From assembly GCF_000758665.1 (NCBI RefSeq), contig NZ_CP009285.1, forward strand, positions 2,418,001 through 2,482,000: a stretch of 64,000 bases of DNA, written 5' to 3'. The notes beneath the pieces were generated by a model, which did not search any database, was not told the origin of the DNA, and worked only from the letters and a program-made list of their open reading frames with translations. Made by a program: the position numbers and the translations under genes. The first letter of the stretch is position 1. Each line of letters opens with the position of its first letter. Source of the stretch: Paenibacillus borealis. GTDB lineage: Bacteria; Bacillota; Bacilli; Paenibacillales; Paenibacillaceae. This document shows, piece by piece, positions 53,088 through 61,542 of the stretch.

Positions 53088-53876
53088 CTACAGCTTGCCT
53101 GCGCTGATCTCCGCGATCGCGGCGTATTCGATCAGCGCTGCAGTGCCGGCGGCCGTGAGCGTGTAGCGGCCGCGCCCGACCCGGAAGAACCACGCATAGT
53201 AGTTCTTCTGCAGGTAGGCGGCGGCGCCGGGCACGCCGCTTCTCTTGCGCAGCGCGGCGGGGGTCACGCCGCGCGGGGCCTCGGGCGCGCCGCCCAGCGG
53301 GGCGCGCCCTTCTGCGAGGCCGGCCGCCGCCGCGGCTTCGGCCTCCAGGGCCTGCAGCGCGGCGGCCACGCGCAGCGCCTTCTCGCGGTAGGCCGTCACG
53401 AGCTTGACGCGCGTGCTGCCGCCGGTGTTGTAGTCGCCGCTGCGCTCGCGGAACTCGTAGAGCAGGCGCTCGCGGCGGCGTACGGCGCTGCGGGCCTGCG
53501 GCGGCGCCTCGCCCGGCTCCGCGAGCACCTCGACGAGCGGGGCCTTCGTCTTGTAGAAGACGACGGTGATCAGCCCGAGTCCGAGCCGGCGGCACAGCCC
53601 GCTGAGCTCGCCCCAGCGCTGGTTCACCGCGCCCTTCTTATCCCGGACGCGCTCTACCGCGAGGTAGACGTTCGGGCTGAGACGCAGCCGTTCAATCCCC
53701 TGCAGCAGCAGGGCGAGGTTGAACGATTTTTTCATCTCCACGATCAGCGGCTGATCCTCGTCCTCCCGGATGCCCACCAGATCGCAGGTCCGCACCTCAC
53801 CCTTGATGTCATAGCCCTGCCGCTCAAAAAAACTCTTCAAAGGAGCGTACAGCTCCGTTTCCTGTTTGATCGCCAT
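53088..53876 (-). CDS. DUF2161 protein with PD-(D/E)XK nuclease-like core
   Basis: 262 residues. The N-terminal half (about 5-125) has 'YAPLKSFFERQGYDIKGEVRTCDLVGIR' and 'PLIVEMKKSFNLALLLQGI', giving the D..ExK pattern of a PD-(D/E)XK phosphodiesterase. The C-terminal half is Ala/Gly/Arg-rich ending with a winged-helix-like 'YLQKNYYAWFFRVGRGRYTLT'. DNA or RNA cleavage is inferred from the motif. ATG 53876 lies eight bases after AGGAG. The middle of the gene (53150-53550) is extremely GC-rich compared with all neighbours, suggesting local sequence drift or acquisition. Confidence 0.75.
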   Translation of the reverse strand: MAIKQETELYAPLKSFFERQGYDIKGEVRTCDLVGIREDEDQPLIVEMKKSFNLALLLQGIERLRLSPNVYLAVERVRDKKGAVNQRWGELSGLCRRLGLGLITVVFYKTKAPLVEVLAEPGEAPPQARSAVRRRERLLYEFRERSGDYNTGGSTRVKLVTAYREKALRVAAALQALEAEAAAAAGLAEGRAPLGGAPEAPRGVTPAALRKRSGVPGAAAYLQKNYYAWFFRVGRGRYTLTAAGTAALIEYAAIAEISAGKL

Positions 53877-54045
53877 TGTAGTCACTCCTGCGCTCTTATT
53901 GCAGCGTAATAATTTACAGAAATCATGATTCTCTATTATAGCACAGCAAAAAAGAGGTCAACTATTCCGGGCTCGCCGCATAGGTATGTAATACACTTTC
54001 TAAGCTTGGTGGAGCAAGTAGGAGCGCAAGAGGAGGCAGCGAGCC

Positions 54046-55941
54046 ATGGATATTTTTGAGCGTATAGCTTCGTATCGGGCTGAGAACGACCGTTTGGCGT
54101 GGAGCGGCACTTTCAAGGACTATATAGAACTGCTGAGAAAAGACCCCTCTCCCGCTAAGACGGCTCATTCCCGCGTATACGACATGATCAAGTCACACGG
54201 CGTCGAGGACATCAACGGGCGTAAAAGGTATAAGTTTTTCGAACAGGAAATCTTTGGGCTGGACCGTGCAGTAGAGAAGCTGGTGGAGGAATATTTCCAT
54301 TCCGCCGCCCGGAGACTGGATGTGCGCAAACGGATTCTGCTGCTGATGGGGCCGGTCAGTGGAGGCAAATCAACACTAGTTACGTTGTTAAAACGCGGAC
54401 TGGAGCAATACTCGCGTACAGATGCGGGGGCGGTATATGCCATTGCGGGCTGCCCGATGCATGAAGATCCACTGCATCTGATTCCGCTGGAGCTGCGTCC
54501 GGAGATTGAGCGGGAGCTGGGCGTCCGCATCGAAGGCAATCTCTGCCCGTCCTGCCAGATGCGGCTGAAGAATGAGTATCACAGTGATATTGAACAGGTT
54601 GCGGTTGTCCGTGTATTGTTGTCTGAAGAAGAACGGGTGGGTATCGGTACCTTCAGCCCGTCCGATCCGAAGTCGCAGGATATTGCCGACCTGACGGGCA
54701 GTATCGACTTCTCGACCATTACCGAATTCGGGTCGGAATCCGATCCGCGCGCCTACCGCTTCGACGGGGAGCTGAACAAGGCCAACCGCGGAGTGATGGA
54801 GTTCCAGGAAATGCTGAAATGCGATGAGAAATTCCTGTGGAATCTGCTGTCGCTGACCCAGGAGGGCAACTTCAAGGCCGGGCGCTTCGCCTTAATCTCG
54901 GCGGATGAGATGATCATTGCCCACACGAATGAGACCGAGTATAAATCCTTCATTTCCAATAAAAAGAACGAAGCCCTCCAGTCGCGCATGATCGTCATGC
55001 CGGTTCCTTATAATCTGCGGGTATCGGAAGAGGAGAAAATCTACGCCAAGCTGATCGGCCAGAGCGACATGAAGCATGTGCATATTGCCCCTCATGCGCT
55101 GCGGGCGGCGGCGATCTTCTCGATCCTGACCCGGCTCAAGGAGAGCAAGAAGCAGGGCATGGATCTGATCAAGAAGCTGCGCATGTACGACGGTGAAGAG
55201 GTAGAGGGCTACAAGGAAGCCGATCTCAAGGAAATGCAGACCGAGTATCTGGATGAGGGCATGTCCGGTATCGACCCGCGTTATGTCATCAACCGCATCT
55301 CCAGCGCCTTGATCAAAGGTGACCTGCAGTGCATGAATGCACTGGATGTGCTGCGGGCGATCAAGGACGGTCTGGATCAGCATCCTTCGATCACGAAGGA
55401 GGAACGCGAGCGGTACCTGAACTTCATTTCCATTGCCCGCAAGGAATACGATATTCTCGCCAAAAGCGAGGTGCAGAAGGCGTTTGTGTACTCTTTTGAA
55501 GAATCCGCCAAAACGTTGTTCGAGAACTATCTCGACAATATCGAAGCCTTCTGCAATTGGTCCAAAATTCGTGACCCGCTCACGGACGAGGAGATGGAGC
55601 CGGATGAACGGCTAATGCGCTCCATTGAAGAGCAGATCGGCATTTCCGAGAATGCCAAGAAGGCCTTCCGTGAGGAGATCCTGATCCGCATTTCCGCGTA
55701 CTCTCGCAAAGGCAAAAAGTTCGAATATAACAACCACGACCGCCTGCGCGAAGCCATCGAGAAGAAGCTGTTCACCGACCTGAAGGATATCGTCAAAATC
55801 ACCACCTCCTCCAAAACACCGGATGAGAGCCAGCTGAAGCGCATCAACGAAGTCAGCCGCCGCCTGATCGACGAGCATAACTACTGCCCGATCTGCGCCA
55901 ACGAGCTGCTGAAATATGTCGGAAGCCTGCTGAACCGCTGA
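54046..55941 (+). CDS. prkA: PrkA serine protein kinase (AAA+ type)
   Basis: 631 residues. N-terminal AAA-like domain with P-loop 'GPVSGGKSTL' (Lys108), the PrkA-specific 'HSRVYDMIKSHG' and 'EDPLHLIP' segments, and a C-terminal kinase-like domain ('DPRYVINRISSALIKGD', 'NHDRLREAIEKKLF'). A Cys cluster 'LCPSCQMRL' sits near residue 166 and 'YCPICANELL' near 615. In Bacillus PrkA acts in sporulation; in enterobacteria its homologue YeaG works with YeaH and YcgB (YhbH and SpoVR homologues). GAGGAGGCAG precedes ATG 54046. SpoVR is 5.6 kb away on the other strand; yhbH is absent from the window. Confidence 0.95.
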   Translation: MDIFERIASYRAENDRLAWSGTFKDYIELLRKDPSPAKTAHSRVYDMIKSHGVEDINGRKRYKFFEQEIFGLDRAVEKLVEEYFHSAARRLDVRKRILLLMGPVSGGKSTLVTLLKRGLEQYSRTDAGAVYAIAGCPMHEDPLHLIPLELRPEIERELGVRIEGNLCPSCQMRLKNEYHSDIEQVAVVRVLLSEEERVGIGTFSPSDPKSQDIADLTGSIDFSTITEFGSESDPRAYRFDGELNKANRGVMEFQEMLKCDEKFLWNLLSLTQEGNFKAGRFALISADEMIIAHTNETEYKSFISNKKNEALQSRMIVMPVPYNLRVSEEEKIYAKLIGQSDMKHVHIAPHALRAAAIFSILTRLKESKKQGMDLIKKLRMYDGEEVEGYKEADLKEMQTEYLDEGMSGIDPRYVINRISSALIKGDLQCMNALDVLRAIKDGLDQHPSITKEERERYLNFISIARKEYDILAKSEVQKAFVYSFEESAKTLFENYLDNIEAFCNWSKIRDPLTDEEMEPDERLMRSIEEQIGISENAKKAFREEILIRISAYSRKGKKFEYNNHDRLREAIEKKLFTDLKDIVKITTSSKTPDESQLKRINEVSRRLIDEHNYCPICANELLKYVGSLLNR

Positions 55942-55973
55942 CGGGGACGCAATTTGCATTCGTATAAAAAGCA

Positions 55974-56024
55974 AAAGGGAATATCTCCAGCCCGTATTGT
56001 GGCCGGAAATATTCCCTTTATTTT
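55974..56024 (+). terminator. Intrinsic terminator after prkA
   Basis: AAAAGGGAATAT with ATATTCCCTTTATTTT and an inner CCGG-rich pairing. Confidence 0.85.
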
Positions 56025-56284
56025 GTCTAAGCGGTGTAGTGCCGGTCTAGTGCCAGTTTAGTGCAGCCTCCTTACGGACCGTAACTAGCACCAATCATAA
56101 CTGTCTGCAGAAATAAGCGCTCCCCAGTCCGTTACGCCTAGCCTAGCCCAGTCCCCTTCCTTGATCAAAAAGGAACTTAATCTGGGATTAGGTTGATCTG
56201 AAGGGTGATTGCTCCACGCCTTCAACCCTATCGTAATGGCGGTGCCCCCGGCTCCACCATTTGCAATCTGGCGCTGTACTAGGC
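56025..56284. repeat. Intergenic region with GTCCGTTA-type repeat units
   Basis: Unit 'ccttacggaccgta' (minus, 56070-56090) faces 'aataagcgctccccagtccgtta' (plus, 56112-56134), the same family as at 52133-52320. No gene seen. Confidence 0.5.
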
Positions 56285-57001
56285 TTATTCCTTGGTCTCC
56301 TCGTTCTTACCGCCAATGTTAAAGCCTAATTGTCCGTTATATTTGCCTACCTGCCCGGTAACGCCTAAGCCTGCGCCCTGACCACCGCCGAGCTGCGCCT
56401 TGGCCTGCGCACCAAGCCCATTTTCACCACCGAGCTGCAAATGGGTCTGGAGTCCGGCACCTTGACTTAAGCCCAGGTGGCCGCCTGCATCTACGCTCAG
56501 ACCGTGCTCACCTCCGGCTTGCGCCTCCGCATGGAAATCTGCGCCCTGACCGCCGCCCAGCTGAGAAGTTGCCTGGGCAGCCAGCCCATATTTGCCGAAG
56601 GCCTGGGCATCTGCATTAAGTCCAAGACCCTGGCTGCTGTCCAGATGGGTGTTGCCTTGCGCCTGGATTCCATATGAAGTGTTGCCGATGTGGCCGTTTG
56701 CGTGCATACCTGCTCCGGTGTATGCTGCCGTCCCGCCAGCATTTAAGCCAATACCGTGTTTACCGCCAACTTCGGCTCCGGCATCTACTTGAATTCCCTG
56801 CCCGCTGCCCACATCTGCGTTCATATGACCCTTTACGAGTTCGTTTCTTGCACTTTGGGTTTCTGCTGCCTGAACGGTTTGCCTGGTTTCCGGGCGGGCC
56901 AGATGGTAGTAATGCGCGTAAGGGAAGGAAGTGTAACGCGGAGAATAAGGATCGGCGGATGGATAAGCTTGATTGTTCGTATTTTCGTTCTCAAAGGTCA
57001 T
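56285..57001 (-). CDS. Gly-rich 14-residue-repeat protein
   Basis: 238 residues from ATG 57001, behind GGAGGT; an earlier in-frame ATG 57016 overlaps the ribosome site. After a polar N-terminus (about 1-60, Tyr/Pro/Asn-rich) the rest is about eleven tandem 14-residue units of the form GGxxGxGxxAxxxL, e.g. 'GGGQGAGLGVTGQV', 'GGENGLGAQAKAQL', 'GLSQGAGLQTHLQL'. Such regular Gly/hydrophobic spacing suggests a beta-solenoid or fibrous surface or spore protein. No signal peptide or membrane segment. Divergent from the TetR gene, so possibly controlled by it. Function unknown. Confidence 0.75.
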   Translation of the reverse strand: MTFENENTNNQAYPSADPYSPRYTSFPYAHYYHLARPETRQTVQAAETQSARNELVKGHMNADVGSGQGIQVDAGAEVGGKHGIGLNAGGTAAYTGAGMHANGHIGNTSYGIQAQGNTHLDSSQGLGLNADAQAFGKYGLAAQATSQLGGGQGADFHAEAQAGGEHGLSVDAGGHLGLSQGAGLQTHLQLGGENGLGAQAKAQLGGGQGAGLGVTGQVGKYNGQLGFNIGGKNEETKE

Positions 57002-57040
57002 GAGGGATACCTCCATTATTCAATTCATTACACCAGCCTA

Positions 57041-57057
57041 TTCAACGCAACGTTGAA
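57041..57057. promoter_or_regulatory. Palindromic operator candidate
   Basis: TTCAACG-CAA-CGTTGAA, perfect 7-base arms, in the divergent region between the repeat protein and TetR genes. Confidence 0.5.
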
Positions 57058-57117
57058 GTGATACGGTTCTGGAGAGTTAAAAGTGTGTTGTAATGACAGC
57101 AGCGCTGTGCTACATTA

Positions 57118-57143
57118 TGAATGAATTGAATATTATTCACTCA
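57118..57143 (+). promoter_or_regulatory. Operator copy A before the TetR gene
   Basis: TGAATGAA-N10-TTCACTCA, one mismatch from a perfect palindrome, 19 bases before the TetR start. Same arms and spacing as copy B at 57836-57861. Confidence 0.6.
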
Positions 57144-57161
57144 GGCGCGGAGGGCTTACGG

Positions 57162-57749
57162 ATGGAAGATAAGAAGGCAGAGATTTTCAGATGCGGGCAA
57201 GAGCTGTTCAGCTCCAAAGGCTTCAAGGACACCAACGTGTCCGACATTACCAAAATGTGCGGAATCGCCGTGGGCACGTTCTACAATTATTACGCCTCGA
57301 AAGAGAAACTGTTCATAGATATTTATCTGCAGGAGAACGAGAAGCTGAAGCGGAGCATCCTGCAGTCTTCGGTCAATCTGGACGATGAGCCTGCCAAGGT
57401 GCTCAAAGAAATCATGGCGCTTAATTACAGCGGGATCAATTCGAATCCAATCCTGAAGGAATGGTACAACAAAGCACTCTTCAGTAAGCTGGAGAAGGAA
57501 TTCTATGAGCACGGCGGTATAGAGGGCATTCATGAGATGATGAACAGCGGCACGCTGGAATTAATCCGGCACTGGAAGAACAAGGGGAAGATTAGAGAGG
57601 ATCTGGAGGACGGCATGATTCTTGCCTTGTTCAACTCCGTGCCGTATATCGACATTCACAAGGAAGAGATCGGGGTTAGCTATTTCCCGCAGGTGCTGGA
57701 TTATTTAGTCGAATTTATCATGAAAGGCTTGACGGATATACAGCATTGA
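57162..57749 (+). CDS. TetR-family transcriptional regulator
   Basis: 195 residues. N-terminal HTH (about 8-50): 'IFRCGQELFSSKGFKDTNVSDIT', 'GIAVGTFYNYYASKEKLF'. The C-terminal ligand domain is helical and lacks a recognisable subfamily. ATG 57162 follows GGAGGG; the frame continues upstream but without a ribosome site. It sits between a 14-residue-repeat gene (divergent) and a flavodoxin gene (same direction), and an identical 26-bp operator type precedes both it and the flavodoxin, so autorepression and control of the flavodoxin are likely. Confidence 0.88.
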   Translation: MEDKKAEIFRCGQELFSSKGFKDTNVSDITKMCGIAVGTFYNYYASKEKLFIDIYLQENEKLKRSILQSSVNLDDEPAKVLKEIMALNYSGINSNPILKEWYNKALFSKLEKEFYEHGGIEGIHEMMNSGTLELIRHWKNKGKIREDLEDGMILALFNSVPYIDIHKEEIGVSYFPQVLDYLVEFIMKGLTDIQH

Positions 57750-57835
57750 CACAGGTCACCGGCATCTTCGTCCGGCGGCAGAATACACTATTAAATGTTC
57801 AGGGAATGTACTGGACATTTTATTTTGGTTTGTGA

Positions 57836-57861
57836 TGAATGAATTATAATAAGTTCATTCA
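57836..57861 (+). promoter_or_regulatory. Operator copy B over the flavodoxin promoter
   Basis: TGAATGAA-N10-TTCATTCA, perfect 8-base arms; the centre contains TATAAT (57845-57850), so binding would cover the -10 box of the flavodoxin gene. Confidence 0.65.
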
Positions 57862-57892
57862 TATTTTAAATATAAAGAATCGAGGCGTCATT

Positions 57893-58345
57893 ATGAAGAC
57901 AATCATTATTTACCGGTCAGGCAGCAGTATGAATACGCAGAAGATTGCAGCCGCCATGGCTGAGGTGCTGGGAGCAGATTTGGCCAAGGTGGAGGACGTT
58001 AAGCCGGAGATGTTATCCGGATATGATTTGATTGGTTTGGGTTCAGGCATTTATGCCTCCAAAATCCACCGCAGGATGTTCAAATTCATCAAGAGGATGC
58101 CGCTCCGGGGCAAGAATGTCTTTATTTTCAGCACATCCGGGTCGGGGGAATTCAAGAATAAAGCGCTGGTTGAGGCCAAGCTGGCGGCTAAAGGCTGTAA
58201 CGTCATCGGTGATTTCAACTGTCCCGGGGAATTCAGCCCGCTGGGCTTCAATCTGGATAAAAAGGGGCATCCCGATGAGCAGGATTTCGCGGCTGCACGT
58301 AAGTTTGCGGCTGGATTATTAGATAAGGATTCATTAATCAGCTAA
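57893..58345 (+). CDS. Flavodoxin-domain protein
   Basis: 150 residues from ATG 57893 behind GAGGCG. Flavodoxin fold: FMN phosphate loop 'YRSGSSMNTQKIAAAMAEVL', 'GYDLIGLGSGIYASKIHRRM' and 'FIFSTSGSGEFKNKAL', close to HemG/protoporphyrinogen-oxidase-like flavodoxins. It should bind FMN and carry electrons; its partner is not evident. A TetR-type operator covers its promoter, suggesting induction by whatever ligand the neighbouring regulator senses, for instance a quinone or other redox stress. Confidence 0.83.
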   Translation: MKTIIIYRSGSSMNTQKIAAAMAEVLGADLAKVEDVKPEMLSGYDLIGLGSGIYASKIHRRMFKFIKRMPLRGKNVFIFSTSGSGEFKNKALVEAKLAAKGCNVIGDFNCPGEFSPLGFNLDKKGHPDEQDFAAARKFAAGLLDKDSLIS

Positions 58346-58423
58346 AGAGATGGCGGGGAAATGCAGCAAAACTGGAACAGCTCTGCAAGCGTCCGGCTGG
58401 TATAATTGCATTAGTTATGTGCT

Positions 58424-59365
58424 ATGGAAAGGCCGGTGGAGCACCTGAATTACAGCAGGGAGATTGAGCGGAGTATTGATTATATTGAGGAGCATCTGCG
58501 GGATAACCTGACGGCGGAAGAGATCGCGTCCCAGGCAGGGTATTCGCTGTATCATTTTTGCCGGATGTTCAGCCAGTGCCGGAAGATGCCGGTTATGGAA
58601 TATGTGCGCAGCCGGAGGCTGTCCCTGGCAGCCGTAGAGCTGTTTAACGGGCGGCGGATTACGGATATTGCGCTGGAGTATGGTTTTGAGACCCCCGGCG
58701 GCTTCGCCAAAGCCTTCCGCAAGGCCTTCGGCTACAGTCCTTCGCAGTATGCGGCACGGATGGACGGCTATCTCCGGGACCGGTCGGTGTATGAAATACG
58801 GGATTATATCAGGGAGCCTGTGATCGTGAACAAACCGGCGTTTAAGGTGGCTGGTTATGGCATAGAGACGGACGTGGAAGCCGGGAATTATACGCAGGAT
58901 GTCGCTTCCTTCTGGTATTACTATGAGGGAGATAATCTGGAGAACAAAATGTATGCCCTGCTAAATCCGCCGAAGCACGGGGAGGTTGGTTTATGTGTGC
59001 CGGCAGAAGGCGGTGGCAATGCCGTCTATCTGCTGGGCGTCATTGTGGAGGATTTCAGCCTTGTGGCTGAGGATATGCTTACGGCTGTTGTGCCTGCGGC
59101 GCAGTATGCCGTGTTCACGACACCTCCCGTAGATGCTACCGATGAGGGAGATCCGGAAGCTTTTGCCCAAGTAGTGAAGAGTACGTGGAGATATATCTTT
59201 GAGGACTGGTTCCCGGGAAGCGGGTATGAGCATGCCGAGGGCAAGCTGAACTTCGAGTTCTATGACGAGCGGTGTCATGCCCGGGTGGATACGGTGATGG
59301 AGATATATGTTCCTGTGATTGAGCGGCGGGAAAATAGAACTCCTGGGGCAAAGGCTGTGCGGTGA
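58424..59365 (+). CDS. AraC-family regulator with GyrI-like effector domain
   Basis: 313 residues. N-terminal double HTH of the AraC/XylS type (about 8-110: 'IDYIEEHLRDNLTAEEIASQAGYSLYHFCRMFSQ', 'RRITDIALEYGFETPGGFAKAFRKAFGYSPSQY'), followed by a C-terminal effector-binding domain (about 125-313, 'PVIVNKPAFKVAGYGIETDVEAGNY'-type) like that of SoxS/Rob-type and GyrI-like regulators. The start ATG 58424 lacks a good ribosome site; GTG 58436 is an alternative. About 80 bases after the flavodoxin gene. Ligand unknown. Confidence 0.83.
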   Translation: MERPVEHLNYSREIERSIDYIEEHLRDNLTAEEIASQAGYSLYHFCRMFSQCRKMPVMEYVRSRRLSLAAVELFNGRRITDIALEYGFETPGGFAKAFRKAFGYSPSQYAARMDGYLRDRSVYEIRDYIREPVIVNKPAFKVAGYGIETDVEAGNYTQDVASFWYYYEGDNLENKMYALLNPPKHGEVGLCVPAEGGGNAVYLLGVIVEDFSLVAEDMLTAVVPAAQYAVFTTPPVDATDEGDPEAFAQVVKSTWRYIFEDWFPGSGYEHAEGKLNFEFYDERCHARVDTVMEIYVPVIERRENRTPGAKAVR

Positions 59366-59406
59366 AGGACGTAACTGCGGGGATTTTGGACTTCCGGTCG
59401 CTGTTA

Positions 59407-59456
59407 AGATTGGATTTCTTCATTTAAACCGCTGGGCAGCGGTGGAAATCCAATCT
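59407..59456. repeat. Inverted repeat AGATTGGATTTC/GAAATCCAATCT
   Basis: 12-bp perfect arms with a 26-base loop that itself contains CCGCTGGGCAGCGG. Followed at once by the metI-type leader core, suggesting one composite dispersed element. Confidence 0.6.
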
Positions 59457-59462
59457 AAACTC

Positions 59463-59495
59463 ATGCTTCCGAAGCGAGCTTTCCTATGGAAAGCT
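59463..59495 (+). repeat. Second copy of the metI leader element
   Basis: ATGCTTCCGAAGCGAG identical to 10443-10458, then AGCTTTCC/GGAAAGCT hairpin. No gene follows here. Confidence 0.55.
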
Positions 59496-59615
59496 TTCAG
59501 GCGAACGCTATCGCTCCTACAGTTCCAAAATCCCCTCCGTTACTCCCACCGCCCAGCCTTTGCCTGCTTATTAGTCCTGTTGTTCCGGCCGCTTGGTGGT
59601 GGCGGCCGCAAGGAA

Positions 59616-59652
59616 GGCCCGCAGCGCACATTCCAATGTGCTGGCGGGCCTG
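59616..59652. repeat. GC-rich palindrome
   Basis: GGCCCGC..GCACATT-CCA-AATGTGC..GCGGGCC type hairpin with two small bulges; no T-run on either side. Confidence 0.5.
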
Positions 59653-59688
59653 GATTTGTAAATCGGTAAACCGCGGCTACGCCCACCG

Positions 59689-59774
59689 GCACTTCGTACA
59701 GGGCGGGTGTAACCACAGCCACAACCAAAACTACAACCACACCCGCCGACACTTCGTACAGGGCCGGGTGTAGC
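59689..59774 (+). repeat. Direct repeat, 60-bp period
   Basis: 'CACTTCGTACAGGGCGGGTGTA' type sequence at 59690 and again at 59750, separated by a C/A-rich stretch. Confidence 0.6.
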
Positions 59775-60089
59775 AAAAACCACCAACCACTTTTACCATG
59801 GATTATTAGCCGGAACTGACTGAATGCCAGCAGTTATGTGTTAGCACAGGTCATCACGCGAGCAAATTCCCCGCTGGGATTCTACTTTTATAAGCTGGTT
59901 GTACTTTGTACAATAGAAACCTCTATATTTGTTACTGAATCGCATTCTGTTGTATTTCGTGCATTAGATTTCTGCGTTTAGAGTAAAAAACAGCCTATTC
60001 TCTAAATTCAATTGTACAAAGCGGTTAGGCCCCCTAATTCCGGAGTCCTCCTCATTAAATCTCGACTTCTCGTAGGATTACGTTTTTTT

Positions 60090-61060
60090 TCATAATGTCC
60101 GGTAAAATGGAGTGCGGTCTGCCAGTTGCATGACCCACTCCGAAAAAACTAGTGGGGGTTTTCGTCTCAAACTCCCGTGTAAACGGCGGTGGTTGTAAAA
60201 ATCCATGTATTGGTCCACAGAGGCATAGGCCTCCTCAAAGGTCTCGTACTCGGTCTTTTGGAACAGATCACGTTCTAGCAAGCTGTGGAACGACTCAATG
60301 TAGGCGTTCATATTCGGTGTCTTTGGCGGAATACGCTCATGTTCTAGCCTCTCTTTTTCGCAAACCTCTCCAAACGCGTGGCTTAGAAACTGGGGGCCAT
60401 TATCGGTACGAATGACCGGCTTGGCCTCCCCGTCTTGGAGCCGGCTTCGCAGTGCCCTTTCTAGTGTCTGAACCACCGCTGCCGCGTCGCACGAGGAACC
60501 CTGGTAGTACCCGACAATGACCCGGTCAAACACATCAATGAGACTCAGAACAAAGAAAAATCGGTCCCGTCCCATTACGTACCCATATTTAATGTCCATC
60601 TGCCAAAGCTGGTTCGGGCCGGTTACAATCCGATTCCGGGCCAGATGGCGCGGATAACGACTGTGAGCCGGACGCTGCTGGTGTAAGATCCCGAGCTCCT
60701 TACAGAGCCGGTACACCTTCTTTTTGTCCAGAATAAGCCCTCTACGGTCCCGTAGGCACTGGGTGAGAAGCTTGTATCCATAGCCATTCTCCTCGCCTTC
60801 AACGAGCTCCATGAGCCACTCTTGAATCTGCTCGTCACTAATCTTCTCTCCGGAAACGTTCAGGGAGTACCCCGGATGAGGACGACCGGGCGAAGCCGGA
60901 GTGGTGGCAATTCCCGTGTGAGTTCCCCGTTGTTTGCGGTCATAGTACGTCGAGGAGGCAATGCCCAAGATACGCAGGACCGTGGCTACGACTTGCCCCT
61001 GCTTAAGGAATCGGTCCGCGATTTCGAGCTTGTCGGATAAGCAGGGTTCTGTTTTTTTAG
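60090..61060 (-). CDS. IS3-family transposase OrfB (DDE integrase core)
   Basis: The frame is open from the slippage site near 61058 to the stop at 60090; a TTG at 60968 would give 292 residues alone. Read from the slip it begins with 'SDKLEIADRFLKQGQVV' and 'RILGIASSTYYDRK', the usual OrfB N-terminus. The rve core has the DDE triad in 'WQMDIKYG', 'IRTDNGPQF' and 'NAYIESFHSLLERD', plus 'YNHRRLHGSL'. It catalyses strand transfer as the OrfAB fusion. Confidence 0.9.
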
Positions 61061-61342
61061 CAATTCACGTAAGATCTCAATTTCTAGTTCTTTCTCGCCT
61101 AACAGCTTCACCGCACTTTGATACTTGTCTTCCACTTCCTGTAGGCGTTTCATTTCAACCAGATGGTCATCGGTCGCCGGGATCTCGTTATCCGGGATCT
61201 CATCCCGGTACATGCGAATCCAGGTACGTATGGTTTCCGGATGCATTTCGTACCGCCGGGCTAACACCCCCACTTTGACACCGGAGAGTGCTTCTTTCAC
61301 AATCTGAAGCTTAATTTCCTCGTAGGCTCGTTTCTTCTTCAT
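60986..61342 (-). CDS. IS3-family transposase OrfA
   Basis: 118 residues: HTH_Tnp_1 domain (about 1-55, 'YEEIKLQIVKEALSGVKVGVLARRYEMHPETIRTWI'-like) and a leucine-zipper region (about 65-98, 'LLGEKELEIEILRELLKKQ'). Binds the IS ends. A run of seven A on the minus strand (61058-61052), read as cta aaa aaa cag, is a slippery site; a -1 slip joins it to OrfB. Confidence 0.9.
   Translation of the reverse strand: MKKKRAYEEIKLQIVKEALSGVKVGVLARRYEMHPETIRTWIRMYRDEIPDNEIPATDDHLVEMKRLQEVEDKYQSAVKLLGEKELEIEILRELLKKQNPAYPTSSKSRTDSLSRGKS
61052..61058 (-). other. A7 slippery heptamer for -1 frameshifting
   Basis: Seven consecutive A on the minus strand inside orfA, placed exactly where frame -1 opens into OrfB. 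Confidence 0.75.
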
Positions 61343-61542
61343 GGGGCTCGCCTCCCTCTTTAACAGTGTAATAAATTGGGGGAGAACTCTCCAGTTCCAT
61401 TAGGGGGCCTAGGAGAAAGTACAATAGATGCTGTCTTTCAGAGGAATTAGTATTATTCTACTGTACAAAGTACAATTGCTAGTATTGTAATCCACCCTTG
61501 AGTGCTCATCGGGCTGAGGTTAACCTGTGATAAGAGGGACCG

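Larger units (their letters stand above)
59366..60025. other. Repeat-rich intergenic region before the IS element
   Basis: About 660 bases with no gene. It contains a 12-bp inverted repeat (59407-59456), a second copy of the metI leader core (59463-59478) with an 8-bp hairpin, a GC-rich palindrome (59616-59652), a 60-bp-period direct repeat (59689-59774), and three copies of the TTGTAYTTYGTACAA motif family (59899-59917, 59949-59969, 60009-60021). Confidence 0.55.
60026..61411 (-). mobile_element. IS3-family insertion sequence (IS150-like), about 1386 bp
   Basis: Ends carry the 13-bp inverted repeat TAGGCCCCCTAAT (left 60026-60038; right, complementary, 61399-61411), followed by a partly matching inner part (TCCGGAG left, CTGGAGAG right). 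Inside are two overlapping minus-strand frames for a frameshift-produced transposase. Both frames are intact, so the element may be active. A clear 3-4-bp target duplication is not visible next to these ends. It lies inside a cluster of TTGTAYTTYGTACAA-type repeats, a likely non-essential landing site. Confidence 0.9.

Noticed and set aside
52924..53166. 80-codon frame over the 81-bp tandem repeat
   Set aside because: No ribosome site and the product is merely the translated duplication running into the opposite gene.
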